Source: a virus
Virus record (IMG/VR): IMGVR_UViG_3300024059_000004
Location: 1 to 46,654 of that record
DNA: 46,654 nucleotides
Direction: 5' to 3' (one strand)
Shown: in pieces, positions 14,668 through 23,018 of the stretch
Numbering within the stretch: position 1 is the stretch's first letter
How the letters are laid out: each line of letters starts with the position of its first letter
Notes under the pieces: model-generated
What the model saw: only the letters and a program-made list of their open reading frames with translations
What the model was told of the DNA's origin: nothing
Database searches by the model: none
Position numbers and translations under genes: made by a program

Positions 14668-15327
14668 ATGACTGAATTAGCGGTAATCTTAGCGAGTGGA
14701 GACATAGCGCTAATAAATGTAGGCCCCAACAAAGTTGTTGACGAAGGTACGTTACCAGTACTTATGGATGATGGTTCGATACCAGCGTTTCGCCAAGGTG
14801 TTCATCCTGTTGTTGATGAAAGCACTCTGGTTTCGCTTTTAGGTCTTGGTGTTATTCCTAACATCAAGTTTGATAACAGTCAGGCTCTGAGTGAGTCGAA
14901 CATAGCAAGTGTAATGCTGTTCAATTTCCTCAAGAAAACCAATATTACTAATCCCGGGTGGGTTGATGTTGCCACTACTTATCCTGCTGTTGTAGGAGCA
15001 CCGGCCCCTGACCAAGTTGAAATGCGAATGCAGGATGTCTCTCCAGCTGGGACGTACATAGTATCGATCAGTGCTTTGTTCAATCTGAACGAGGATAAAG
15101 AATCGGCGCTAGGAAGGTTCAGCGATGACGGTGGTGCCACATGGCTGGACTTCTCTCGGGAACCCAAGGATAGGGATGATGCTATAACCCTTGCGTATAA
15201 TTTCCCGTATGTACACGCGGTGACTGGCCCATTCAATTTTGTGTGGCAGATGGCGCGTGAAGATAACGGGGAAATGGGCACCTTGAATGTCATTACTACG
15301 AATATGTGGTTCGAGCGAAAAACCTAG
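14668..15327 (+). CDS. probable virion protein, unknown (219 aa)
   Basis: The N-terminal half contains repeating units of the type VVDEGTLPVLMDDGSIPAF / VVDESTLVSLLGLGVIP. The C-terminal half is beta-rich (GTYIVSISALFNLNED... FSDDGGATWLDF), resembling a jelly-roll-like decoration domain. AGGA precedes the ATG by 9 bases. Its place between portal and scaffold fits a head decoration or minor capsid protein. Confidence 0.6.
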   Translation: MTELAVILASGDIALINVGPNKVVDEGTLPVLMDDGSIPAFRQGVHPVVDESTLVSLLGLGVIPNIKFDNSQALSESNIASVMLFNFLKKTNITNPGWVDVATTYPAVVGAPAPDQVEMRMQDVSPAGTYIVSISALFNLNEDKESALGRFSDDGGATWLDFSREPKDRDDAITLAYNFPYVHAVTGPFNFVWQMAREDNGEMGTLNVITTNMWFERKT

Positions 15328-15336
15328 TGATGTCAC

Positions 15337-15377
15337 GTACTCAGCAACAGTTTGCATTTGTTTGCGTTGCTGGGTAC
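15337..15377 (+). other. 12-bp intergenic hairpin
   Basis: GTACTCAGCAAC (15337-15348) pairs with GTTGCTGGGTAC (15366-15377) with one G-T pair and a 17-base loop. No T-run follows, so it is likely an mRNA processing or stability element before the small head genes. A smaller stem GCCT-AAT-AGGC is at about 15382-15392. Confidence 0.5.
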
Positions 15378-15420
15378 TATCGCCTAATAGGCACAAACCT
15401 AATCAACGGAGAAATCCAAA

Positions 15421-15693
15421 ATGAAAGAAGCTAACCGCATCAATCCTGCCATCGTCAGTATTACTGGCACGCCTCTCAATCTGTCGAAAGGCGAGACCAC
15501 GCGGAAAGTTTCTGTGTCTGGCCCGTCTGCTGATCTCGGTGCTGGCCCGTTCAACCCCCGCGCTGGTTCGAACACCAACGGTAACTATATGACGCAGGGC
15601 GTGTCGAACGCTTATGGGTCTGGTGCCAACATGAACAAGAAGGGTGCCCGTCCTTTTCTGGGTCGCTCGCAGTCTGCTGGCGAAAGCCGCTAA
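15421..15693 (+). CDS. small probable virion protein (90 aa)
   Basis: A Gly/Asn/Ser-rich, mostly disordered basic protein. CGGAGA lies 10 bases before the ATG. Short, disordered proteins between portal and scaffold are common in podovirus head regions, but I recognise no family. Confidence 0.6.
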   Translation: MKEANRINPAIVSITGTPLNLSKGETTRKVSVSGPSADLGAGPFNPRAGSNTNGNYMTQGVSNAYGSGANMNKKGARPFLGRSQSAGESR

Positions 15694-15706
15694 GAGGGCC
15701 ACGACC

Positions 15707-15943
15707 ATGGCATACGAAACTTACCCGAAAAAGCCCAGCGCCGGTAAAGCCGGTAAAAAGTCTGGCTGGAAAGATGGCTTCGGGGATTCCTACCCTGACA
15801 AGAAGCCCACCAAGGAAGACGACCACAACAAGGTAGTCTGCAACTTACAGACTTGTGGTGGTGGTTCCCCGGCTGCGAAAACCTACCCCAAGCATAAGGG
15901 CTACAGTGGTATGTTCCCCGCGCTTCAGGGCCTTCCTCGCTAA
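15707..15943 (+). CDS. small lysine-rich protein (78 aa)
   Basis: The ATG at 15707 starts MAYETYPKKPSAGKAGKKSG. It is rich in Lys, Gly and Pro, with two cysteines in the middle (VVCNLQTCGGG). GAGGG lies upstream. No family is recognised. A disordered virion-associated protein is likely. Confidence 0.55.
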   Translation: MAYETYPKKPSAGKAGKKSGWKDGFGDSYPDKKPTKEDDHNKVVCNLQTCGGGSPAAKTYPKHKGYSGMFPALQGLPR

Positions 15944-15953
15944 GGAGACTGGC

Positions 15954-16193
15954 ATGTATCAGTTTGAAAAAGCAGGTAAAACAGGCAAAGCCCCGGGTGC
16001 TAAAGTCATTAATGGCATGAAGTTGTCAGACCAACGAGACACGGGGTTTTACGACAACCAAAATCTGATTGGCGATGCGGATAGAACCCGCATGAATGAT
16101 TACTCAAAGGGTAATACTTCGGCTAGATCACGCCAACCAGACTCGATGGATTTAAGTTATCCGATTACAAGATATCGTAGTCGTCGGCCATAA
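15954..16193 (+). CDS. small basic protein, unknown (79 aa)
   Basis: The ATG at 15954 has AAGGAG nine bases upstream. The product is Gly/Lys-rich at the start and Arg-rich at the end (ITRYRSRRP), without a predicted fold. It belongs to the same series of short head-region genes. Confidence 0.55.
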   Translation: MYQFEKAGKTGKAPGAKVINGMKLSDQRDTGFYDNQNLIGDADRTRMNDYSKGNTSARSRQPDSMDLSYPITRYRSRRP

Positions 16194-16196
16194 GCT

Positions 16197-16436
16197 TTGA
16201 AGCTTACGGTCAAGCAAGCGGAGGCAGCGTTGCGCCTTCGGGGGAATCAGGATTTTCTTGATATCCTCGAAGCCATCAATATCTACCGCGCAGAAGCGAT
16301 TGAATTTACTTTGTACGGACCAAAAGAAGCGTCCGATATAAATAGAGGCATCGCACGCGGCGCTACCGAAGTATTACGCGGACTCGGTAAAGCTGGTGAT
16401 ATAGTGAAAGGCGCGTCAGGACAGAAACATGGGTAA
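16197..16436 (+). CDS. small helical protein, unknown (79 aa)
   Basis: A TTG start at 16197 (MKLTVKQAEAALRLRGNQDF) is the only early start in this frame, without a clear ribosome binding site. The product is helical, and its stop overlaps the scaffold gene by eight bases. It could help link small head proteins to the scaffold; unproven. Confidence 0.55.
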   Translation: MKLTVKQAEAALRLRGNQDFLDILEAINIYRAEAIEFTLYGPKEASDINRGIARGATEVLRGLGKAGDIVKGASGQKHG

Positions 16437-17490
16437 GGCATTACCAAAGCAGGTTCAGGATCAAATCGACGAAGCTGACCGCATAGCGGCAGAAATCGAA
16501 GCAGGTCAAGAAACACCAGAACTGCAAGTTGTTGGTGACGAGACAGCACCAGTCGATGAACCTGCCACAGCACCGGACAAGAATTTGTCCTTCGAGGCTG
16601 ACCAGCCCGAAACTGATGAGGTGCTTGTTGCTGACCCCGCAGAACCAGTTGAGCCGACGGAAATACCCGAGGCTGACAATTGGGAGCATAAGTACAAAAC
16701 CCTGCAAGGGATGTATAACCGAGAGAAGCAGAATGTTGTTGACCTCTCAGGACGAGTAGGCCAGCTAGAAGGTTTACTCGCAGGTTTGCAGACAGCGCGA
16801 GAAAACGCCGCGCCCGAATCTACTGTTGAGGCCGCAGCAGCAAGCACCTTGACAGAAGACGAGATTAAGGACTATGGTCCAGAATTAATCGACGTTATGA
16901 AGCGTGCCGCAGTTGAAGCGGTACAGGGTGAATTAACCGCCTTACGCAATGAGAACGCTGACCTGAAGGCCACAGTAGGCCATGTCGGTCAGACTCAAGC
17001 GAAAACGGATAAGGAGAAATTATATGCAGGTCTAGCTGATAAAGTCCCGAACTGGAAGCAGGTTAACACTCATCCTGACTTTCTTTTGTGGCTTGACCAA
17101 GAAGACGTGTACGCGGGATTACCGCGAGGCCAGATGCTAACAAGAGCATTTGGGGCGAATGACACCGCAAGGGTCGTTCAATTTTTTAAAGGCTTTTTGA
17201 GTGAGAACGCAGCTTTACAACCCGCAGCAGAGACAGACACACCTCAGGTGGAGGTTCCAAAACCTACCCCTATGGTGGACTTGGCTTCGCTAGCATCACC
17301 GGGATCAGGTTCTGGTGGTGGGGCTGACAATATCAACGAGACTGGTCGTTTATGGAGAGAATCAGAAATTGGTTCTTTCTACGAGGATGCCCGAAAGGGT
17401 AGCTTCAAAGGTCGCAAAGAGGAATACGATGCGACTGAACGTGAAATCCAGAATGCCATGAACCAAGGCAGAATCTTGGTCGGGCAGTAA
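16429..17490 (+). CDS. capsid scaffolding protein
   Basis: A 353-residue, acidic, helical protein immediately before the capsid gene. It shows a coiled coil at about residues 80-130 (NWEHKYKTLQGMYNREKQNVVDL), a second helical stretch near 155-200, Pro/Ala/Glu-rich linkers, and a conserved-looking basic C-terminal part (SFKGRKEEYDATEREIQNAMNQG). Composition, size and position fit a podovirus scaffold that guides shell assembly and then leaves. Overlap with the upstream gene suggests coupling. Confidence 0.8.
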   Translation: MGKALPKQVQDQIDEADRIAAEIEAGQETPELQVVGDETAPVDEPATAPDKNLSFEADQPETDEVLVADPAEPVEPTEIPEADNWEHKYKTLQGMYNREKQNVVDLSGRVGQLEGLLAGLQTARENAAPESTVEAAAASTLTEDEIKDYGPELIDVMKRAAVEAVQGELTALRNENADLKATVGHVGQTQAKTDKEKLYAGLADKVPNWKQVNTHPDFLLWLDQEDVYAGLPRGQMLTRAFGANDTARVVQFFKGFLSENAALQPAAETDTPQVEVPKPTPMVDLASLASPGSGSGGGADNINETGRLWRESEIGSFYEDARKGSFKGRKEEYDATEREIQNAMNQGRILVGQ

Positions 17491-17511
17491 AATTAACTAG
17501 GAGATATTGTT

Positions 17512-18501
17512 ATGTATCCAGTAAGCGCAACCCCTTATCCCGGTGGAACTGGCCAAGTAGCCGCCCCCGCGTATTCGGGAATTTTTATCCCGGCCCTATG
17601 GTCTGGAAAGCTCATCGAGAAGTTCTACGATGCCACGGTCCTCGCTGCTATCGCGAATACCGATTACGCTGGTGAGATTGCGAATCAGGGCGATACCGTC
17701 CATATCCGCACCAAGCCAACTCTGACCATTAACGATTATGAAGCCGATCAAGACATCGACGTTGAGCGCCCCAGCTCAAACCTCGTTGACCTGCTGATCG
17801 ACAAAGGTAAGTACTTTGCCGCTATCGTCGATGACGTTATGGAGACTCAGGCTGACCTGAATCTTCTGGGTATGTGGTCTGACGATGCTTCCGAGCAGAT
17901 GAAGATCGCAATTGATACTGACGTGCTGGGCAACATCGCAGCTGACGTTATCATCAACTACCCGAATGGCACCGCTGGTAACTCCGGTAACCAAGGTCTG
18001 ACTGCTGGTCGGATTTCTGCCAACCTCGTACTCGGCATTGCCGGTGCGCCGGTTGTCGTTGTTCCGAAAGGTGGCGACAATCTTGCGACTTTTGACATTG
18101 TTGATGTCTTACTTCGCATGGGCCAAGTCCTCGATGAGGCTAACATCCCCGAACAGGGACGTTGGTTGATTCTCCCGGCATGGGCCGCTACGATGATCAA
18201 GTCAAGTGAACTGCGTGACGCATCTCTTACTGGTGACGGTATGACCATGCTTCGCAACGGTCGTCTTGGCATGATTGACCGCTTCACGCTTTATGCGTCT
18301 AACCTGTTGCCGGTATCTGGTGTCGAAACCACGATTTTCGCCGGTCACAGTCATGGTCTGACGTTTGCCAGCCAGCTGACCAAGATGGAAACTATTCGTG
18401 CAGAACGCACGTTTGGTACTATCATGCGTGGTCTGCAGGTATATGGTTACAAGGTCACTGATGGTACTGCCATCGTCGCTCTTGTCGCTACCAAAGGCTA
18501 A
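17512..18501 (+). CDS. major capsid protein
   Basis: A 329-residue protein with HK97/P22-type coat features: an N-terminal segment FIPALWSGKLIEKFYDATVL, a spine-helix and P-domain region (VDDVMETQADLNLLGMWSDDASEQMKIAID), and the late RWLILPAWAATMIKSSELRD with FAGHSHGLTFA. It follows the scaffold, has the strong ribosome binding site AGGAGA and high-expression codon choice, and is followed by a strong terminator. Confidence 0.9.
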   Translation: MYPVSATPYPGGTGQVAAPAYSGIFIPALWSGKLIEKFYDATVLAAIANTDYAGEIANQGDTVHIRTKPTLTINDYEADQDIDVERPSSNLVDLLIDKGKYFAAIVDDVMETQADLNLLGMWSDDASEQMKIAIDTDVLGNIAADVIINYPNGTAGNSGNQGLTAGRISANLVLGIAGAPVVVVPKGGDNLATFDIVDVLLRMGQVLDEANIPEQGRWLILPAWAATMIKSSELRDASLTGDGMTMLRNGRLGMIDRFTLYASNLLPVSGVETTIFAGHSHGLTFASQLTKMETIRAERTFGTIMRGLQVYGYKVTDGTAIVALVATKG

Positions 18502-18517
18502 GTAGTTGAAGTAATCT

Positions 18518-18552
18518 AGGGGTGGGGCTATTATGGTCCCACCTCTTTTTTT
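18518..18552 (+). terminator. rho-independent terminator after the capsid gene
   Basis: An 11-bp stem (18518-18528 with 18536-18546, two G-T pairs) closes a 7-base loop and runs straight into seven T residues (18546-18552). It lies 17 bases after the capsid stop codon. Since tail genes follow without an evident promoter, read-through is expected. Confidence 0.85.
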
Positions 18553-18564
18553 ACGAGAGAGATA

Positions 18565-18831
18565 ATGGCTAAACGAAAAGTGCTACGGCATAAGACGACA
18601 GGTGCAATTTTTGGGTGGAACGCTGCTATGGCAAAAAACCCGAAGGTTGAAGAAGTCATGCTGGATTTGGATAAGCCAGAATCCAAGCCTGACAGTACCC
18701 CTGCCGCTCCAGCTAAAAAAGCTGTGAAGAAAAAAGCTGCCAAAGCCCCAACGACACCACTGGTCGCAGATTCTGCTGAAGAACTCGACGAGCTGCTTGC
18801 GGGGATTGAAACGGATGGCGAAGACGGTTGA
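18565..18831 (+). CDS. small protein with AKKA-rich linker (88 aa)
   Basis: The N-terminal part (KRKVLRHKTTGAIFGWNAAMAKNP) resembles small phage head proteins. The middle is a histone-H1-like run of Ala, Lys and Pro (PAKKAVKKKAAKAP), and the end is acidic (EELDELLAGIETDGEDG). GAGAGA precedes the ATG. Its place after the capsid gene suggests a head or connector accessory. The function is unknown. Confidence 0.6.
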   Translation: MAKRKVLRHKTTGAIFGWNAAMAKNPKVEEVMLDLDKPESKPDSTPAAPAKKAVKKKAAKAPTTPLVADSAEELDELLAGIETDGEDG

Positions 18832-19183
18832 AAAAATACTGAGTGATGCTCGGTATATTCTGCAAGATACGGTAGTCCCTTACCGGAACTCTGACCATGA
18901 ATTGCTGACCGCGCTCAATAGCGGTCTTTATGAATTGAAAAGGCTACGCCCAGACGCGTGGCTTTCTTACTTAGGTGTTGGTGTAGAACTTCCCCAATAC
19001 GCGGATACCCCGCTAGACCTAGCAATGGTCATCCCGATAAACCCCACGTTTTACCAAAGCCTGATTTATTTTGTGTCTGGTTATGCTGAGCTCAAAGACG
19101 ATGAGTACACAGTTGACTCACGTGCGGCTTTGCTGCTGAGGGCGTTTGGTAACAACAACACACAACCCGGGAGTATCGGCTAA
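18815..19183 (+). CDS. head-tail adaptor-like protein
   Basis: The 122-residue protein starts MAKTVEKILSDARYILQDTV and continues with YRNSDHELLTALNSGLYELKRLRPDAW. This helical pattern is that of phage adaptor proteins (DUF6682-like) that dock on the portal. The start at 18815 has GGGGA upstream and overlaps the previous gene by 17 bases. The stop overlaps the next start. Confidence 0.65.
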   Translation: MAKTVEKILSDARYILQDTVVPYRNSDHELLTALNSGLYELKRLRPDAWLSYLGVGVELPQYADTPLDLAMVIPINPTFYQSLIYFVSGYAELKDDEYTVDSRAALLLRAFGNNNTQPGSIG

Positions 19184-19845
19184 TGAGCACCAAGCTAGAA
19201 GACTTCCTCCCTGAGATTATGACCCGCCTCCCCGGCATAACTGATGAACTGGCTATGCAGGAAATATTTGCAGCAGTGCGCCAGCTTTGCGAGGATGGCC
19301 GTGCATGGACAGAGCTGTTTGGACCTATGAGCAGCAAGGCGAACAACCCGACCATTTATTTAGACCCCTTGTTTCAAGGTGCTCGCGTTGGGTATGTTCA
19401 CCGCTGTACTTTTCAGGGCAACTCAAATGTCCGAAAAATATTATACCCAGCGCCTGAGTATCCTCTATATGACCAGTTTGCTATAGAGCCGCGTGCCTTC
19501 CTTATGGTGGGGCCGGGAACGGTCGAGTTATCGCCTACCCCGAACAGGGATTGGTCTAAGCGGTATTTATTTGATCTATCGGTTATCCCTACTGAATCAA
19601 CCTGTAAGCTCCCTGACCTCTTTAGAACGCACTGGCGGGACGCTGTTATCGATGGGACCTGTGCACGGTGTATGTCGATGATATCCAAGCCATGGACCAA
19701 CCAGCAGCAAGCAATCATACATGGGCGATCCTTCCGCAATCATATTAAGCGGTGTAGAGCAATAACCTCTGCTAAGTTTTCTCCACAAGCTGCATGGTCA
19801 TTTCCTGATTTTGCACGGCAGCGTGTTGGTGAGGGGTTCATATAA
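19183..19845 (+). CDS. connector/gatekeeper-like tail protein
   Basis: A 220-residue protein beginning with a helical region (DFLPEIMTRLPGITDELAMQEIFAAVRQLCED), followed by a beta-rich core and a helical end. In podoviruses a protein of this size between the adaptor and the nozzle forms the upper tail ring (T7 gp11-like gatekeeper). I infer this from order and architecture; no diagnostic motif is visible. Confidence 0.6.
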   Translation: MSTKLEDFLPEIMTRLPGITDELAMQEIFAAVRQLCEDGRAWTELFGPMSSKANNPTIYLDPLFQGARVGYVHRCTFQGNSNVRKILYPAPEYPLYDQFAIEPRAFLMVGPGTVELSPTPNRDWSKRYLFDLSVIPTESTCKLPDLFRTHWRDAVIDGTCARCMSMISKPWTNQQQAIIHGRSFRNHIKRCRAITSAKFSPQAAWSFPDFARQRVGEGFI

Positions 19846-19848
19846 ACC

Positions 19849-20058
19849 ATGAGTATTGCGTCGAAACCAATTGCAGGGTGCTCGCCAATTGCAGCAGGTG
19901 AATGTGATTTGGCTCCGACTGGAGCCACTGAAATCGGGGAGTGCATCCTCGTTCCAGCGCACGACAATTATACTTGCGTTCCCGGGTTTTACGACTGCTC
20001 AACTGTCGTACTTCCCGGATTCCAAAAATGTAGCAAGGAGCCGCGACAATGCTGCTAG
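19849..20058 (+). CDS. small cysteine-rich protein (69 aa)
   Basis: Eight cysteines in 69 residues (AGCSP, GECD, GECI, YTCV, YDCS, QKCS, QCC). The ATG lies three bases after the upstream stop with GAGGGG before it; a +1-shifted frame (19856-20062) is open too but has lower gene-like quality. Disulfides or a metal site are possible. It overlaps the start of the following connector gene. No family is recognised. Confidence 0.55.
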   Translation: MSIASKPIAGCSPIAAGECDLAPTGATEIGECILVPAHDNYTCVPGFYDCSTVVLPGFQKCSKEPRQCC

Positions 20059-20342
20059 ATAGATTCAGAGTCCAACCAGCCGAAGTGCGGAAGTTTACTG
20101 TTGATTATTCGTTACGGTTGCCAGACCCAAATATGTTATTAGCAATTTCCAGCATTGCTATTGATGTCGTGACAGTACCTGCTTTTGACGTGACAGGTGA
20201 ACTGACTATCGATGCGAAGAAAATTGTATTGACGACCCAAGGTGGTCTCGATGCTAATGACTACCAAGCTGATATCACGGTGACAACAACTGAAGGCCAA
20301 ACATGGCAAGATGAAATCATTTTTATCTGCGAGGAAATATAA
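20049..20342 (+). CDS. beta-rich structural protein, unknown (97 aa)
   Basis: An all-beta protein (EVRKFTVDYSLRLPDPNMLLAISSIAIDVVT... ADITVTTTEGQTWQDEIIFI) with the look of an Ig-like or fibre-base domain often found in tail regions of marine podoviruses. AAGGAG precedes the ATG. Overlaps of one base join it to the next gene. Confidence 0.6.
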   Translation: MLLDRFRVQPAEVRKFTVDYSLRLPDPNMLLAISSIAIDVVTVPAFDVTGELTIDAKKIVLTTQGGLDANDYQADITVTTTEGQTWQDEIIFICEEI

Positions 20343-20662
20343 TGGAAGTTCTATTCAACAATTTTGCTTCTGGGACCTTGCTATTTGATATCTTGGGTAG
20401 TGACACTAGTATCGAGTTGGATGTTGGGGAAGGCCAGTTTTTCCCTACACCCATAGTTGGTGCTGAGTACTGTATATTAGTGATTGAAGATATTTCCGGA
20501 ATAAAGGAGATCGTGCACATGGTAGAGCGTATCGGGGATATTCTAACCTGTACGCGTGGGGAAGAAGGCACGATTGCACAGGCTTATGAAAAGGGTTCAA
20601 GAATTGAACTCAGGGCCACGGCGGGATTTTTCAGTGAATTTGTAGACGCAGGGACTTACTAA
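20342..20662 (+). CDS. tail-associated protein, paralogue A (106 aa)
   Basis: This protein and the next share a layout: FNNFASGTLLFDI / LVIEDISGIKEIVHMVERIGDILTCTRGEEGT-AQAYEKGSRIELR here, against FANQGQSFLALPL / LVVEDLDVTKFEVVKVTGAAGNTLTVVRGQDGS-KAFDAGSRVENR in the next. They are tandem paralogues of a small beta domain, probably part of the fibre attachment ring. Start by TAATG overlap. Confidence 0.65.
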   Translation: MEVLFNNFASGTLLFDILGSDTSIELDVGEGQFFPTPIVGAEYCILVIEDISGIKEIVHMVERIGDILTCTRGEEGTIAQAYEKGSRIELRATAGFFSEFVDAGTY

Positions 20663-21045
20663 TGGGCCATCCAATTCAGTTCGCTAACCAAGGGCAAAGT
20701 TTTCTAGCGCTGCCGCTAACAGCAGGAGCTCTGGGTATTGTGGTTCTCGACGCATCGACATTCCCAACGATAAATTCACCAGACGAATTTTACTTTCTGG
20801 TTGTTGAAGATTTGGATGTAACAAAATTTGAAGTGGTCAAGGTAACGGGCGCTGCTGGTAACACCTTAACCGTAGTGCGTGGGCAGGATGGTTCTACGCC
20901 GAAAGCTTTTGATGCTGGTTCCCGGGTAGAAAACCGAATTAACAAAGGCGCTTTGGATGAATTTCGGCAAGGCTCAAATATTGACGGTGGTAGCGCTTCA
21001 AGTGTTTACCTTGACCCTCAGCAGATTGACGGAGGATCAGCGTAA
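20662..21045 (+). CDS. tail-associated protein, paralogue B (127 aa)
   Basis: The paralogue of the preceding gene, with an extra C-terminal tail ending QQIDGGSA. A copy of the last codons reappears before the second fibre gene (see findings). It overlaps the first fibre gene by one base. Confidence 0.65.
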   Translation: MGHPIQFANQGQSFLALPLTAGALGIVVLDASTFPTINSPDEFYFLVVEDLDVTKFEVVKVTGAAGNTLTVVRGQDGSTPKAFDAGSRVENRINKGALDEFRQGSNIDGGSASSVYLDPQQIDGGSA

Positions 21046-23018
21046 TGCCTTCCATTATACAACTTAGACGAGACACAGCCGCAAACTGGACATCGGTCAA
21101 CCCGATACTCGCAGATGGTGAGCAAGGGTATGAAAAAGATACTGGATTACAGAAAATAGGTGATGGTCTCAGCTTGTGGACATTACTGCCCTATTTTTCC
21201 AGCGGTGCTGGCGGCATCGACGCTGTTGTTGACGACTTAACACCACAGCTGGGTGGCAATCTTGACATCAATGGGTCTGCGATATTTTCTGTAAGTGATA
21301 GCGAAAACACCAACGACATCAATATCCTCGCTGGCTCCACAAATTATAACAATGACGAGACACAAGCTAGTGGGATTAACCTAGTAGGTGGTGATCATTT
21401 AGCTAGTGCCGGGGAAGCAGGTAGAGCTGGTGGTATTAGGCTGACTGGTGGTGCTATGCCTGATTCAGTCGGTTCGACCGTAACTGGATACGGTGGCGAG
21501 GTTGTTTTAACTGGCGGTAATGTACCCGAAGCAGCGGAGGCTTGGGGTGGACGTATTATTCTACGCGGTGGCGACTCCTATTCCGCATCTGGTAGGTCTA
21601 ATGGTGGGCGAGTTCATCTCAAAGGTGGCGAAGCATTTGATTTTCCCGGTGACGTTTGGCTTGAGCCGGGCGGTGCCTACGGTGACCAAAATCCTGACGG
21701 TATGGTAGTCATACGATCCAATGTTTATGTTGGAGGGCTTGGCACTTACGGCGGTCAGGAAATGACCACAGTTCTGGCATTTGAGGGGCTGCAAAGCAAC
21801 ACTACATTGGGCCTCAATAGCGAACGAATTAAAGATAATTTCGTTGGTATAAGAGCTCCAGACGCTGTGAATACGGAGTATCTGATTACACTCCCAGCGG
21901 ATGCACCTACCGGCCCCGGCGAAGTCTTGACCACGGATACTTTCTCTGGTGGATCAAGAAATCTGGTCTGGGCTGTTCCCGGTGGCGGTGGCGGTGGCGT
22001 AAACAACCCAATGACTGAAAATTTGGTAACTGGTGGTTACGCTATTACTGGTGCTGATGGTCCCGTAGGACAAACCGTAAGTATCAATGCTGGCGCTTCA
22101 TCAACTCCCGGCGCTTATGGTGGTCGTGTTGATATCATGGGCGGCGATTCAGTTTACAGTGGCGGTGGTGTCAACCTCGTCGGTGGTAATACTACTGGAG
22201 CGTTTAACGGTGGTAATATTGCTTTGTATGGCGGTAGCCCACTTGGAACAATAGGGGTGGGTGGCAGGATATCTTTCAGAGCTGGTGACGGTGGCTCAGT
22301 TTCTGGTGATGGTGGTGACATTTTGTTAGAGCCCGGTGGTGCACAGCCGGGATCATCAAAAGGCGGTATTCTGATACCTGACCAAGTTGAAGCCCCACTT
22401 GTCACTACTAACAAAATGTATAACGCTGGTGGCAATCTGTATTGGGACGGAGTCGCACTCAATGGGCAAAGTGGCGGGTCAATTACTGGTCAATATAAGT
22501 TTGAGACCAGCACAGCAATCGCCCCCGGCGCGGGTAAGATACGGTTTAATAATGCGGTCTTAGCATCAGTCACTGAGCTGTTTATTTCACAGACTACTGA
22601 TGATGGGTTCGATGCGCTAAATTTTCTGAACGGACTAGCTTCTGGCAACCAAATTTATATTCAGGACCCCACTGATGCCGCAGATTTTGCTGTCTGGGAA
22701 GTATCAGGCGCGGTAACTGACGAGGGTTCATGGTTCCGAGTCCCAGCAACATTGTTGAATGGTGGCGACCCAATAGGCAACGGAAATAAGATATCGACAA
22801 CATTCTTGTACACCTCAGCCATCACTGCTAGCGCACCATTAACGGCTACCACAGCTGAGCTAACTGATATCACCAATGCAGTTAATACTAATGCGAATAA
22901 GGTAGCTGGGTTGATGGTGTGGAACACGACAACTACTGCACCAGTTTGGGCGTTAGATGATACTGATGGCGGTATTTGGTTAGATGCTACAGGTACATTG
23001 GCGCATATACCGGCTTAA
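21045..23018 (+). CDS. tail fibre 1 (glycine-rich, Mtd-like N-terminus)
   Basis: A 657-residue fibre. Residues 3-50 (IIQLRRDTAANWTSVNPILADGE then IGDGLSLWTLLPYF) match the N-terminal domain of major-tropism-determinant-type receptor-binding proteins, which attaches the fibre. A module AVVDDLTPQLGGNLDINGS follows, then many repeats of GG-x-I-x-L-x-GG spaced 20-26 residues, as in a trimeric beta-helix. A GGGGGG hinge is near residue 314, and a C-terminal region without Gly repeats (after about 475) probably binds the receptor. Strong GGAGGA ribosome binding site. Confidence 0.8.
   Translation: MPSIIQLRRDTAANWTSVNPILADGEQGYEKDTGLQKIGDGLSLWTLLPYFSSGAGGIDAVVDDLTPQLGGNLDINGSAIFSVSDSENTNDINILAGSTNYNNDETQASGINLVGGDHLASAGEAGRAGGIRLTGGAMPDSVGSTVTGYGGEVVLTGGNVPEAAEAWGGRIILRGGDSYSASGRSNGGRVHLKGGEAFDFPGDVWLEPGGAYGDQNPDGMVVIRSNVYVGGLGTYGGQEMTTVLAFEGLQSNTTLGLNSERIKDNFVGIRAPDAVNTEYLITLPADAPTGPGEVLTTDTFSGGSRNLVWAVPGGGGGGVNNPMTENLVTGGYAITGADGPVGQTVSINAGASSTPGAYGGRVDIMGGDSVYSGGGVNLVGGNTTGAFNGGNIALYGGSPLGTIGVGGRISFRAGDGGSVSGDGGDILLEPGGAQPGSSKGGILIPDQVEAPLVTTNKMYNAGGNLYWDGVALNGQSGGSITGQYKFETSTAIAPGAGKIRFNNAVLASVTELFISQTTDDGFDALNFLNGLASGNQIYIQDPTDAADFAVWEVSGAVTDEGSWFRVPATLLNGGDPIGNGNKISTTFLYTSAITASAPLTATTAELTDITNAVNTNANKVAGLMVWNTTTTAPVWALDDTDGGIWLDATGTLAHIPA

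Noticed and set aside
15337-15392. Hairpin after the 219-aa gene as intrinsic terminator
   Set aside because: No T-run follows the stem.
19856-20062. 68-aa frame overlapping the Cys-rich protein
   Set aside because: The alternative at 19849 starts three bases after the upstream stop with a better ribosome binding site; the other frame is a shadow, though I cannot fully exclude it.
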